A DNA stretch of 64,000 nucleotides from Georgenia yuyongxinii (GTDB lineage Bacteria; Actinomycetota; Actinomycetes; Actinomycetales; Actinomycetaceae): NCBI RefSeq assembly GCF_006352065.1, contig NZ_CP040915.1, positions 3,782,001-3,846,000 on the forward strand, read 5' to 3'. Below, piece by piece: positions 55,538 through 63,550 of the stretch. Made by a program: the position numbers and the translations under genes. How positions within the stretch are numbered: the first letter of the stretch is position 1; every line of letters begins with the position of its first letter. The notes under the pieces were generated by a model. It was not told the origin of the DNA, did not search any database, and was given only the letters and a program-made list of their open reading frames with translations.

Positions 55538-56329
55538 TCAACCTTCCGTGAAGTGCAGCGTGACCGAACCGAGCGCGGCGATGGTGGCGGTCGCGGTCGC
55601 TCCGGGAGCAACTGCCCGCATCGGCCCTAGGGCGCCCGAGAGGATGACCTGGCCGGCACGCAGCGGCTGCCCGAAGTCACGCGCCTTGAGCGCGAGCCAC
55701 TGCACGGCGACGAGCGGGTCACCCAGGCAGGCCGCGCCGCTGCCCGTGGAGACCTCCTGGCCGGTGACCGTCATCGTCATCTCGACATCTCGGGGTGTGA
55801 ACTCGTCGAGGGTCTTGCGCTCGTTGCCGAGCACGTAGACGCCCGACGACGCATTGTCGGCGACGGTGTCGGCGAACGTGATGTCCCAGCCCGCGACACG
55901 GCTGTCGGCGACCTCGATCGCAGCGACCGCGTAGTCGACGGCGGCCGCCACCTGGTCGAGCCCGAGGTCGCCGTCGGCAAGGTCTTCCTTGAGCACGAAC
56001 GCGATCTCTGCCTCGGCCCGGGGCTGCATGAGCCGGGAGGAAGGGACGGTCTCGCCGTCGGCGTACTGGGTGTCCTCGAAGAGGATGCCCAGATCGGGCT
56101 GGTCCACGCCGAGCTGTTCCTGGACGGCCGTGGAGGTCAGGCCGATCTTGCGGCCGACCACCACGGCGCCCTCGGCCGTGCGCCAGGCCGCGATCGCATC
56201 CTGGACCGCGTAGGCGGCGGCAAGGTCGCTGCTCCCGATGAGATCGCGCACCGGCGGGCACGTCTGCCTCGTCTGCGCCGCACGAATGAGGCGCTCGGCC
56301 GCTGCCCTGACCTCGTCGTCGCCGCTCAC
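55538..56329 (-). CDS. 2-keto-4-pentenoate hydratase family (MhpD-like)
   Basis: 263 residues of the FAH-superfamily hydratase type: VVGRKIGLTSTAVQEQLGVDQPDLGILFEDTQYADG in outline, QPRAEAEIAFVLKEDL (metal Glu residues), VAAIEVADSRVAGWDITFADTVADNASSG, and LGDPLVAVQWLALKARDFGQPL. It adds water to 2-oxopent-4-enoate in aromatic meta-cleavage pathways, or acts on a related 2-oxoacid. The GTG start at 56329 overlaps the stop of the upstream hyuB-like gene, so both once formed an operon; that gene is now truncated, so the hydratase may have lost its promoter. Confidence 0.88.
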   Translation of the reverse strand: MSGDDEVRAAAERLIRAAQTRQTCPPVRDLIGSSDLAAAYAVQDAIAAWRTAEGAVVVGRKIGLTSTAVQEQLGVDQPDLGILFEDTQYADGETVPSSRLMQPRAEAEIAFVLKEDLADGDLGLDQVAAAVDYAVAAIEVADSRVAGWDITFADTVADNASSGVYVLGNERKTLDEFTPRDVEMTMTVTGQEVSTGSGAACLGDPLVAVQWLALKARDFGQPLRAGQVILSGALGPMRAVAPGATATATIAALGSVTLHFTEG

Positions 56330-57654
56330 GACAGCCGCTGCAGCTGGACGTCGTGGAGCGGCTCGTCGCGCTGCCAGCGAACCTCGACGGCGAGGAGCGA
56401 CCCGCAGCCCGGGCAGGCGTAGCCGTCGGCGACCAGCTCGGGATGCAACCTCACCCTGGCACCGAGGTCTTCTGCGGTGAGCGTCGCGCGGCCGGCGAAC
56501 GTCTTCCAGTTCTCCGACCCGGGAGCCAGTACGTGGCCGCAGTCGCACGCGAACACCAGGCCACCGCCTGCGGCCTCGGCGAGGAGCAGCTTGTCACCGA
56601 TCCGCCGGGCACCGGCACGAGTGGCGACCGCCGGTACGTCCCCGGACCTTGACCGCGGCCAGGCAATGCGCCGGGCGCGGATCTCGTCGCGCTTGCGCGT
56701 GGTCGCGGCGACGTCGACCTCGCCGTCCTTCACGACCACCCCGTAGTACCGCTCCGCACCCTCCACGGAGATGCGTGCCCGGGCGACGTCGGCGCCCACG
56801 CTCTGGGCGTCCGCGTCGATCCCGTCACACCACCCACCGCCGCCGTGGAACGACCAGTCGACGACGTCGCCCGGGGTGAGGAACAGCTCGCCGGGGCTGC
56901 CGGCGTAGTCCGTGACGGGGCCATCGAGGTCCCCGACGCCGACGGGTGCCGCCCCAGACGCGAGGGCCTTCTTGACGTTGGTGCCGCGCGCGAGGCGCAC
57001 GTGGTGGGTGGCGCCCGGGAGGCCGCCGTGCAGACCGGTCGACGACGGCATGGACAGGCTGTGGGCCATGAGCACGCCGTGGACGAAGTTGGCGTCGTGC
57101 ACCGTGAAGGCGCTGCTGAGCGACGAGCCGCCGTGGTGACGGCCGGCGCCACCACTGTCGGTGTTGATCTCGCGACGCAGCCACAGCCGCGGGAAGTTCG
57201 ACTCGTCACCCTCGACGTTGGTGATCTGGTACGAGAGGATCTCGTGCGGACCGGCGTAGTCGATGCCGTCGTGGTGCGCCGTGGCACCCCCACCACCGGT
57301 CAGCGCCTCGGTCACCGCACCACCGAACGGGTAGCCGTGCTGGTTCAGGCCGCCGACGTGGAACACCTGGATGGAACCGGTCGACTCAGCCATCGCCTCG
57401 TCCCGGGTGGACGGGTCCGCGGTCGCGAGCGCGGAGATGACGGAGTGGGCCGTGTTCTTCACCATGTAGGCGCCGCCGACGGTGGCACCGCCGCAGGGGG
57501 CGGGCTGCTTCGCGTTGACGACCAGGCCTTCGGGCGCCTCCACGCTGATCGCGCGCATGATGCCGCTGTTCCAGGGGATGTCCGGTGCGATGACGGGCAG
57601 CACCGAGGCGAAGACACCTCCGCGCAGGCCCGAGAGCGTGCAGTTGAGCGACTG
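56326..57654 (-). pseudogene. Hydantoinase B-like protein fused to acetone-carboxylase-gamma-like zinc domain, 5' part missing
   Basis: About 440 codons of a hydantoinase B/oxoprolinase/acetone carboxylase alpha-like protein: LNCTLSGLRGGVFASVLP, APDIPWNSGIMRAISVEAPEG, then NTDSGGAGRHHGGSSLSSAF, GGGGWCDG, followed by an acetone-carboxylase-gamma-like tail with FACDCGHVLAPGSENW and YACPGCGSLL Cys pairs. The normal first 250 or so residues are absent: homology stops near 57,654, where the opposite strand takes up an FAH gene. No credible start codon or promoter remains; an internal GIM Met would remove even more. The gene is most likely broken. Confidence 0.75.
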
Positions 57655-58012
57655 GCTGGCCAAGCGCTCCCCCACCTTCACCCTCGGCAAGTCGTTCGAC
57701 ACGCACGGCCCGATGGGCCCGTGGCTGACGACCGATGACGAGATCGACGATCCGCTCGCGCTGCGCGTGCGCCTGACCGTCAATGGCGAGGTGCGCCAGG
57801 ACTGGCGCACCGAGGACATGATCTACGACATCTACGAGCAGATCGCCTACCTCACCCAGGTGATGACGCTCATGCCCGGGGACATCCTCGCCACCGGAAC
57901 GCCGTCGGGGATCGGCGCCCCGACCGGGCGCTTCCTGAAGGCGGGCGACGTCGTCCGCGCCGAGATCGACGGGCTCGGCGCCATCGAGAACCGGATCGTC
58001 GCCGAGGGCTGA
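57643..58012 (+). pseudogene. Fumarylacetoacetate hydrolase-family gene, 5' part missing
   Basis: The last 120 codons or so of an FAH-fold enzyme: SDWLAKRSPTFTLGKSFDTHGPMGPWLTT, VNGEVRQDWRTEDMIYDI, LMPGDILATGTPSGIGAP, FLKAGDVVRAEIDGLGAIENRIV, in the right order and ending at a normal stop. The N-terminal half, with the first metal ligands, is missing; upstream of about 57,650 the frame simply reads the antisense of the hyuB-like gene. An in-frame ATG at 57482 exists but its product would begin with antisense sequence. Confidence 0.75.
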
Positions 58013-58138
58013 GCCCACTACGTCGTCGATGCGTCCGGATGCCGCTGCTGGTCTCCGGGCGCGTCGTCGTCCTAAGGCACGCTCATTTCGGTACCTGAGT
58101 CAGGCGAGGACCACGACCGGCGCAGCCGGGAAACCGGG

Positions 58139-59278
58139 TCAGCCGCGACCGCTCAACGCCAGCACCCGGCACACGGTCTCGACCGCCCGCTCGAGGTTGA
58201 CCTGCCCCTGCGCCAGCGCCGTCGGCAGGTCCGTGACCGACCGCACGATCGGCACGATCGCGGCGAAGCCGTTGTCGTAGAGCAGCTCCGCGCCGTCGCC
58301 CACGTGGCCGGCGAAGGCGATCACCGGGACGCCGTGGCGGCTCGCGGCGCGGGCTACCCCGAAGGGTGTCTTCCCGAGCAGGGTCTGGGCGTCCACGCCG
58401 CCCTCCCCTGTCAGGACCAGATCGGCGCCCGCCATCCGTTCCTCCAGCCGGGCCGCGGCCATGACAACGTCGACGCCCGGGCGCAGCCGGGCGTCGAAGA
58501 ACGCCAGGAACGCCGCACCGAGCCCGCCGGCCGCACCGGCGCCGGACCGGTCGGCCACGTCCCGGCCCGTCGCGGAGGACACCGCTTCGGCGAAGACGCC
58601 CAGGGCCCGGTCGAGCTCGGCGACCATCTCCGGCGTCGCACCCTTCTGCGGGCCGAACACGGCGCTGGCGCCCTCGGGGCCGCACAGCGGGTTGGTCACG
58701 TCCGAGGCGATCTCGACGTCGAGGGAGGCCAGCCGGGGGTCCAGGCCCGTGGCGTCGATGTCGGCCAGGCGAGCCAGCGCCCCACCGCCGGGCGGGAGCT
58801 CGGCGCCGTCGGCGTCGAGCAGTCGCACACCCAGGGCCTGGAGCATGCCGGCGCCGCCGTCGTTGGTCACCGACCCGCCAAGGCCGACCACCACACGGCG
58901 TGCGCCGCGGTCGAGGGCGTCGAGAAGCATCTCCCCCACGCCGGCGGAGGAGGCCCGCAACGGGTCCCGTTCGGCCGGGGCCACCAGGTCGATGCCCGCC
59001 GCGGCGGCCACCTCGACGACGGCGAGCTGCTCGGCCGCGACATAGCCGTAGGTCGCCGTGATCGGCCGGCCCAGCGCGTCGTGGGCCGCGGTGGTGACGA
59101 GCTCGCCACCCAGTGCCGCGGTGAGCGCCGCGGTGGTGCCCTCCCCTCCGTCGGCCATGGGAGCGGCCACGAGCTCGGCGTCGGGGAAGACGGCGCGCAC
59201 CCCGCGGGACATGGCCTCGACGGCCTCCTGAGCGGTCATGGACTCCTTGAAGGAGTCGGGGGCCAGGACGAGCTTCAT
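58139..59278 (-). CDS. Glycerate kinase (GarK/GlxK family)
   Basis: 379 residues: KLVLAPDSFKESMTAQEAVEAM start, PMADGGEGT, RVVVGLGGSVTNDGGAGMLQAL, CGPEGASAVFGPQKGA, LVLTGEGGVDAQTLLGKTPFGVA and VPVIAFAGHVGD. It phosphorylates D-glycerate, feeding glyoxylate or sugar-acid breakdown into glycolysis. ATG at 59278 behind aaaggcccc. It stands alone; the gap of 126 bp downstream shows no gene. Confidence 0.93.
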   Translation of the reverse strand: MKLVLAPDSFKESMTAQEAVEAMSRGVRAVFPDAELVAAPMADGGEGTTAALTAALGGELVTTAAHDALGRPITATYGYVAAEQLAVVEVAAAAGIDLVAPAERDPLRASSAGVGEMLLDALDRGARRVVVGLGGSVTNDGGAGMLQALGVRLLDADGAELPPGGGALARLADIDATGLDPRLASLDVEIASDVTNPLCGPEGASAVFGPQKGATPEMVAELDRALGVFAEAVSSATGRDVADRSGAGAAGGLGAAFLAFFDARLRPGVDVVMAAARLEERMAGADLVLTGEGGVDAQTLLGKTPFGVARAASRHGVPVIAFAGHVGDGAELLYDNGFAAIVPIVRSVTDLPTALAQGQVNLERAVETVCRVLALSGRG

Positions 59279-59397
59279 GTGGGGCCTTTCAGGTGACGAG
59301 GCGCAGCCATTGACTGGCGGGACAGAGAGCTGGCGCAGCCAGGTGACGGCCGTGGTCAGGTTACGTGCTGTGGTCGCGCAGACCGGAGATCGTGCGC

Positions 59398-59982
59398 TCA
59401 GCGGGCCGCGTACTGCGCGAGGAGCACGCCGGTTGTCGACGTCACCGACCGCACGAGCGTGAGGTTCGCGCGCTCGCCGTCGGCGAACAGCCTGGTACCC
59501 GAGCCCAGGACGATGGGGTGGATCTGCAGGACGTACTCGTCCACCAGGCCGGCGGCGTGGAGTGCGCGCACGAGCTCACCACTGCCCAGGACCACCAGGG
59601 TGCCGCCGACATCCGCCGCGGCCTGCGCCACCGTGTGGAGCGCCTCGCCGGCCAGCAGTCGAGAGTTCGGGTACTCGAGCACCGTTCCGCTCGAGCGGGA
59701 GACGACAAGCTTGGGGGTCTTCACGAGGACGTCCGTGAAGGGGTTGGGCTCGGTCGTCGTCGTCCAATGGTGGAGCACGTCCTCGTAGGTCCGGTGGCCG
59801 AACAGCATGACGTCGCCCGCTCTTCCCATGCCCTGGCCCAGGAACTCCATCGCCACGTGGTCCGCGTACGGCACCGCCCAGCCACCGTGCACGAAGCCGC
59901 CTCGGGTGTCCTCGTCGGCCCGGCCTGGCGCCTGCATCACCCCGTCGAGCGTGATGCTCTCAACAGCGCTGATCGTGCCCAT
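59398..59982 (-). CDS. RibD C-terminal/dihydrofolate reductase-like protein (third copy)
   Basis: 194 residues: AVESITLDGVMQAPGRADEDTRGGF, MLFGHRTYEDVLHHW, KLVVSRSSGTVLEYPNSRLL, LVVLGSGELVRALHAAGLVDEYVLQIHPIVLGSGTRLF in outline. Same family as the tandem pair at 53-54 kb but a different branch (with the DEDTRGGF block). ATG at 59982 behind gagggagcag. The open frame upstream is not conserved. Confidence 0.87.
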   Translation of the reverse strand: MGTISAVESITLDGVMQAPGRADEDTRGGFVHGGWAVPYADHVAMEFLGQGMGRAGDVMLFGHRTYEDVLHHWTTTTEPNPFTDVLVKTPKLVVSRSSGTVLEYPNSRLLAGEALHTVAQAAADVGGTLVVLGSGELVRALHAAGLVDEYVLQIHPIVLGSGTRLFADGERANLTLVRSVTSTTGVLLAQYAAR

Positions 59983-60237
59983 GGTCTGCTCCCTCGCCGA
60001 CCCGCCGCCCGGCCGTGCCCATGCCGTCACTGTACGACGGCGTCCCGACATGCCGGGTTTGCCAGCGGGTGCCAGCACCGCGTACTACCTGACCAGGCGG
60101 CCATCGACGAGCTCCTCGACGATCCGCTCCTGGACGTCGTCCCGACCGACCCCCGCCCGTGGCGCCGCCGTCGTACTCCTGAGTGCGGACCTGCCGCCGT
60201 CGGCGATCGGCCGCGGCGCGGCCGTGCGACCCGGCTC
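59983..60237. other. 255-bp intergenic stretch without assigned gene
   Basis: No full gene. On the plus strand around 60,090-60,170 a short open piece reads AAIDELLDDPLLDVVPTDPR, which looks protein-like but has no start and matches nothing I know. It may be a gene remnant. Confidence 0.3.
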
Positions 60238-61359
60238 TCACGCCGGCAGGATGACGAGATCGTGCGTGGTCGTGTTGAGAGGCTCGACGCCGTCGGGCGT
60301 GCACACGACGATGTCCTCGATGCGCGCGCCGTGCCGGTCGGGCTGGTAGATGCCGGGCTCGACCGAGAAGGCCATGCCCGGCTCCAGCGGGAGGTCGTTG
60401 CCGGTCACGATGTACGGGTCCTCGTGGGTCTCCAGACCGATGCCGTGCCCGGTGCGATGGATGAACCGGTCGCCGTACCCGGCGTCCGTGATGACCTGCC
60501 GGGCCGCGGCGTCCACGGACGCGCAGGTGACACCGGGCCGCACATGGTGCACCGCCGCGGCCTGGGCACGTTGCAGGACGTCGTAGTAGGCGAGGAAATC
60601 TGCGGGCGGGTCGCCCACGGCGTACATCCGGGTGGAGTCCGAGCAGTACCCCGCCGGGGTGGTCCCGCCAATGTCCACCACCACCGGGTCCCCCGGCTCG
60701 ATGACCCGGTTGGAGACCTCGTGGTGCGGGCTCGCGCCGTTCGGCCCGGAACCGACGATGACGAAGTCGACCTCTGCGTGCCCCTCGGCCCGGATCGCCT
60801 CAGCGATGTCCGCGCCCACCTCCCGTTCGGTCCGGCCGGGCCGCAGCCACTGCGCCACCTGGTCGTGCACCCGGTCGATCGCTGCGCCCGCCTCGCGCAG
60901 CGCCTGGATCTCCGCGGGGCTCTTGCGCATGCGCAGCTCGCGCAGCACGTCGCCGGCCAGCCGCTGCTCCATGCCCGGCATGGCCGCACGCAGGTTCAGC
61001 ACCTTCTCGGCCCACATGTGGTTGTCGACGGCGACCCGCCGCCCGTCCGGCAGGAGGGACGCGACGAGGTCGTACGGGTCTGCGGTCTCGTCCCAGGTGA
61101 GCACGTCCAGGCCCAGCGCGCCGGCCGGCGAGGCGGCCGCCGCCGGCGCTTCGAGCCGTGGCACGACCAGCACCGGGTCGCCCTGCGTGCGCACCACCAG
61201 GCAGGTCAGGCGCTCCAGCGGCAGGGCCTCGTACCCGCAGAGGTAGCGCAGGTCGGGGCCGGGCGTGACGAGCAGGGCGTCCAGGCCGGCGTCGTCGGCC
61301 AGCTTCGTCGTCTTCTCGAGCCGTGTGCGAAGGGCCGCCGGCTCCCACGGATCGCTCAT
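60238..61359 (-). CDS. M24-family Xaa-Pro peptidase
   Basis: 373 residues. An N-terminal creatinase-like domain (to about 140), then the pita-bread metallopeptidase domain with VVVDIGGTTPAGYCSDSTRMY (two metal Asp), the HRTGHGIGLETHEDPYI His motif, FSVEPGIYQPDRHGARIEDIV (metal Glu pair). It removes residues before proline in peptides, likely in the cytoplasm. ATG at 61359 behind aggagagg; six more codons upstream are possible. It is 49 bp downstream of a peptide transporter on the same strand, so the pair may import and digest Pro-containing peptides. Confidence 0.92.
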   Translation of the reverse strand: MSDPWEPAALRTRLEKTTKLADDAGLDALLVTPGPDLRYLCGYEALPLERLTCLVVRTQGDPVLVVPRLEAPAAAASPAGALGLDVLTWDETADPYDLVASLLPDGRRVAVDNHMWAEKVLNLRAAMPGMEQRLAGDVLRELRMRKSPAEIQALREAGAAIDRVHDQVAQWLRPGRTEREVGADIAEAIRAEGHAEVDFVIVGSGPNGASPHHEVSNRVIEPGDPVVVDIGGTTPAGYCSDSTRMYAVGDPPADFLAYYDVLQRAQAAAVHHVRPGVTCASVDAAARQVITDAGYGDRFIHRTGHGIGLETHEDPYIVTGNDLPLEPGMAFSVEPGIYQPDRHGARIEDIVVCTPDGVEPLNTTTHDLVILPA

Positions 61360-61408
61360 CGCGGACCTCTCCTCCATGCTGCCAACGGTGTACCCAGGCG
61401 AACGAGGA

Positions 61409-62926
61409 TCAGCGGATGCCGCGCATCAGCCGGGAGATGCGCGGCGAGAGCACCAGCAGGATCACGCCGATCCCGATGGTCACCGCGCCGAGAATGCCGA
61501 AGTAGGCCGCCTCGTTGTCCTCGGAGTAGAAGCCGGCCAGCGTGCCCGACAGCGCGGTCCCGAGCGACACGGACAGGTAGAACAGCGCCACCATGAGCAC
61601 CGGGAAGGCGCGGGGGGCCAGCTTGGTGGCCAGCGACAGGCCCACCGGGGAGAGCATGAGCTCACCCAGCGTCGCGACCAGCATGATGACCGCGATCCAG
61701 AGCACCGGGACCGCCTCCACGCCGACCATCGGCAGGAAGAGCAGGAACGCTGCCCCCATCAGGGCGATGCCGATGCTGAACTTCACGGGGGTGGTCGGCT
61801 GCCGATCCCCCAGCTTCGTCCACAGCGCAGCGAAGACCGGCGCCAGGACGATGATGAAGAACGGGTTGAAGGACTGCACCCAGGGGATGGGCATCGTCCA
61901 GTCCCCGAGCAGCGGCAGGTCGGTGAACTCGCGGTCCAGCCGGGTGTCGGAGTAGATCGTGATGACGGTGAACTGTTGCTGGAACAACGCCCAGAAGGCG
62001 GCCGAGCCGATAAACATCGGGATGAAGGAGAACACGCGGGAACGCTCGTCGGCGTCGAGCTGCTTGCTGGTCAGCAGGACGCTGAAGAGCACCACCGCCG
62101 CCACCGCGACGGCGCCCACGACGACGTTGGCCAGGTTGTCGGGGTTGAGCAGCCCGGTGGCCACGGCGACGGCGATCACCGCGACGGCGCCGACGGCGAC
62201 GGCGATGGCCCGGCCGTACTTGCTGCGCGGGAGGGGGTCGGGCACGTGGTGGACCGACTCGGGCAGGTTCTTCCGGCCTAACGCGTACTGGGTGAGGCCG
62301 ATGGCCATGCCGATGGCGGCGAGGCCGAAGCCGAGGTGGAAGCCCACCCGCTGCTGGGCGAGACCGGTCAGCAGCGGGCCGAGGAGGCCGCCGATGTTGA
62401 TGCCCATGTAGAAGATCGAGAAGCCCGCGTCGCGGCGCGTGTCCCCGGGCGCATACAACGAACCGACGAGGTTCGTGATCGTGGCCTTCAGCCCGCCGGA
62501 GCCGACGGCGATGCAGATCAGCCCGAGGGCCAGTCCCGGTACCCCGGGAAGCAGCGCCAGGGAGATGTGACCGAGCATGATGAGCACGGCGCTGGCGTAC
62601 ATGGTGCGCTCGGAGCCGAAGAGGCGGTCCGCCACCCAGCCGCCCAGGACGGAGAACAGGTAGACCGATCCGCCGTAGGCGCCGACGATGCCGGCGGCCG
62701 CGGCCTGGTCGAGGCCGAGACCGCCCTCGGTGACCTCGAAATACATGTAGAGCAGGACGATGCCCTGCATGCCGTAGAAGGAGAACCGCTCCCACAGCTC
62801 CACGCTGAAGAGGTTCGCCAGTGCGCGAGGCTGCCCGAAGAAGGTCTTGCCACCGGGCTCGCCGGTCAGCGGCACCCCCGCTGACGTGCCGGCCTTGGCC
62901 TGGTCGTCCGCGTCCATGCGGACCAT
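61409..62926 (-). CDS. POT-family proton-dependent peptide transporter
   Basis: 505 residues, about 14 membrane helices. Signature FSVELWERFSFYGMQGIVLLYM (the ExxER(F)YYG-type PTR motif), GGWVADRLFG, FSIFYMGINIGGLLGPLL (PTR2 motif), AFWALFQQQ and SPVGLSLATKLAPRAF. It takes up di- and tripeptides with protons. I prefer ATG 62926 (gggagc upstream) over 62917. It is divergent from the PIN gene across 172 bp, which hold its promoter region. Confidence 0.94.
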   Translation of the reverse strand: MVRMDADDQAKAGTSAGVPLTGEPGGKTFFGQPRALANLFSVELWERFSFYGMQGIVLLYMYFEVTEGGLGLDQAAAAGIVGAYGGSVYLFSVLGGWVADRLFGSERTMYASAVLIMLGHISLALLPGVPGLALGLICIAVGSGGLKATITNLVGSLYAPGDTRRDAGFSIFYMGINIGGLLGPLLTGLAQQRVGFHLGFGLAAIGMAIGLTQYALGRKNLPESVHHVPDPLPRSKYGRAIAVAVGAVAVIAVAVATGLLNPDNLANVVVGAVAVAAVVLFSVLLTSKQLDADERSRVFSFIPMFIGSAAFWALFQQQFTVITIYSDTRLDREFTDLPLLGDWTMPIPWVQSFNPFFIIVLAPVFAALWTKLGDRQPTTPVKFSIGIALMGAAFLLFLPMVGVEAVPVLWIAVIMLVATLGELMLSPVGLSLATKLAPRAFPVLMVALFYLSVSLGTALSGTLAGFYSEDNEAAYFGILGAVTIGIGVILLVLSPRISRLMRGIR

Positions 62927-63098
62927 GCTGCTCCCGGTACGGGGAGCGCGGCCACTCGGGAGCGCCACCAATCGGTCACATCCGCCGCTGCACTCCTCGC
63001 GGGTCAAGTTAGATTCCTCGCAGGCGCGGGTCTGCGCCCGCACCGGTCGGGCACCCGGCCGTCTTCGCCTGCCTCGCCCGTTGTTGAGAGGGGGACCG

Positions 63099-63506
63099 GT
63101 GACCAGGTTCGTCGTCGACGCCGGAGCCGTGCTCGACCTCGTGGCGAGCGGGGCCGAGGTGCCGGCAGCCCACGAGCTGCTTGCCCCCACGCTTCTCCGC
63201 TCGCAGACGTTGTCCCTGCTGCACGAGGCGGTCCACCGTGGCGACCTGTCCGCCGTCGCCGCCCGGGACCGGCTCGACCGGATCGGGCGGATGCGGATCC
63301 GGCTGCTGGGCGACTCCGCGCTGCGCCGTCGCGCGTGGCAGGTGGCCGACCAGCTCGGCTGGGCGTCGACCTTCGACGCCGAGTACGTGGCGCTGACGCA
63401 GCTGCAGGCCGACGCCCTCGTGACCGCGAGCGCCGACCTCTCGGCCGCCGTCGCCGATGTCGTCCGGGTGGCGCCGATCGCGACGCTCCTCGACCCCTCA
63501 GCCTGA
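63099..63506 (+). CDS. PIN-domain protein (VapC-like), no antitoxin visible
   Basis: 135 residues: TRFVVDAGAVLDLVASG (first PIN Asp), a central helix with HELLAPTLLRSQTLSLLHEAV (conserved Glu region), STFDAEYVALTQLQADALVTASADL (later Asp residues) and a hydrophobic end. Fold and length fit VapC ribonucleases. The GTG at 63099 follows gagaggggg. No VapB-like gene lies upstream, where the transporter is divergent, so it is an orphan or uses a distant antitoxin. Confidence 0.72.
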   Translation: MTRFVVDAGAVLDLVASGAEVPAAHELLAPTLLRSQTLSLLHEAVHRGDLSAVAARDRLDRIGRMRIRLLGDSALRRRAWQVADQLGWASTFDAEYVALTQLQADALVTASADLSAAVADVVRVAPIATLLDPSA

Positions 63507-63523
63507 CCTCGTGCGCTGATTCG

Positions 63524-63547
63524 ACCCGCCGCCGCGTGCCGGCGGGT
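63524..63547. terminator. Hairpin between convergent genes
   Basis: ACCCGCCG-N8-CGGCGGGT in the 44-bp gap between the PIN gene and the convergent aldo/keto reductase. Confidence 0.5.
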
Positions 63548-63550
63548 GGG

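Noticed and set aside
57482-58012. A complete 176-codon FAH protein from the ATG at 57482
   Set aside because: The first 55 or so codons are antisense of the hyuB-like gene and have no FAH similarity; the gene is better described as 5'-truncated.
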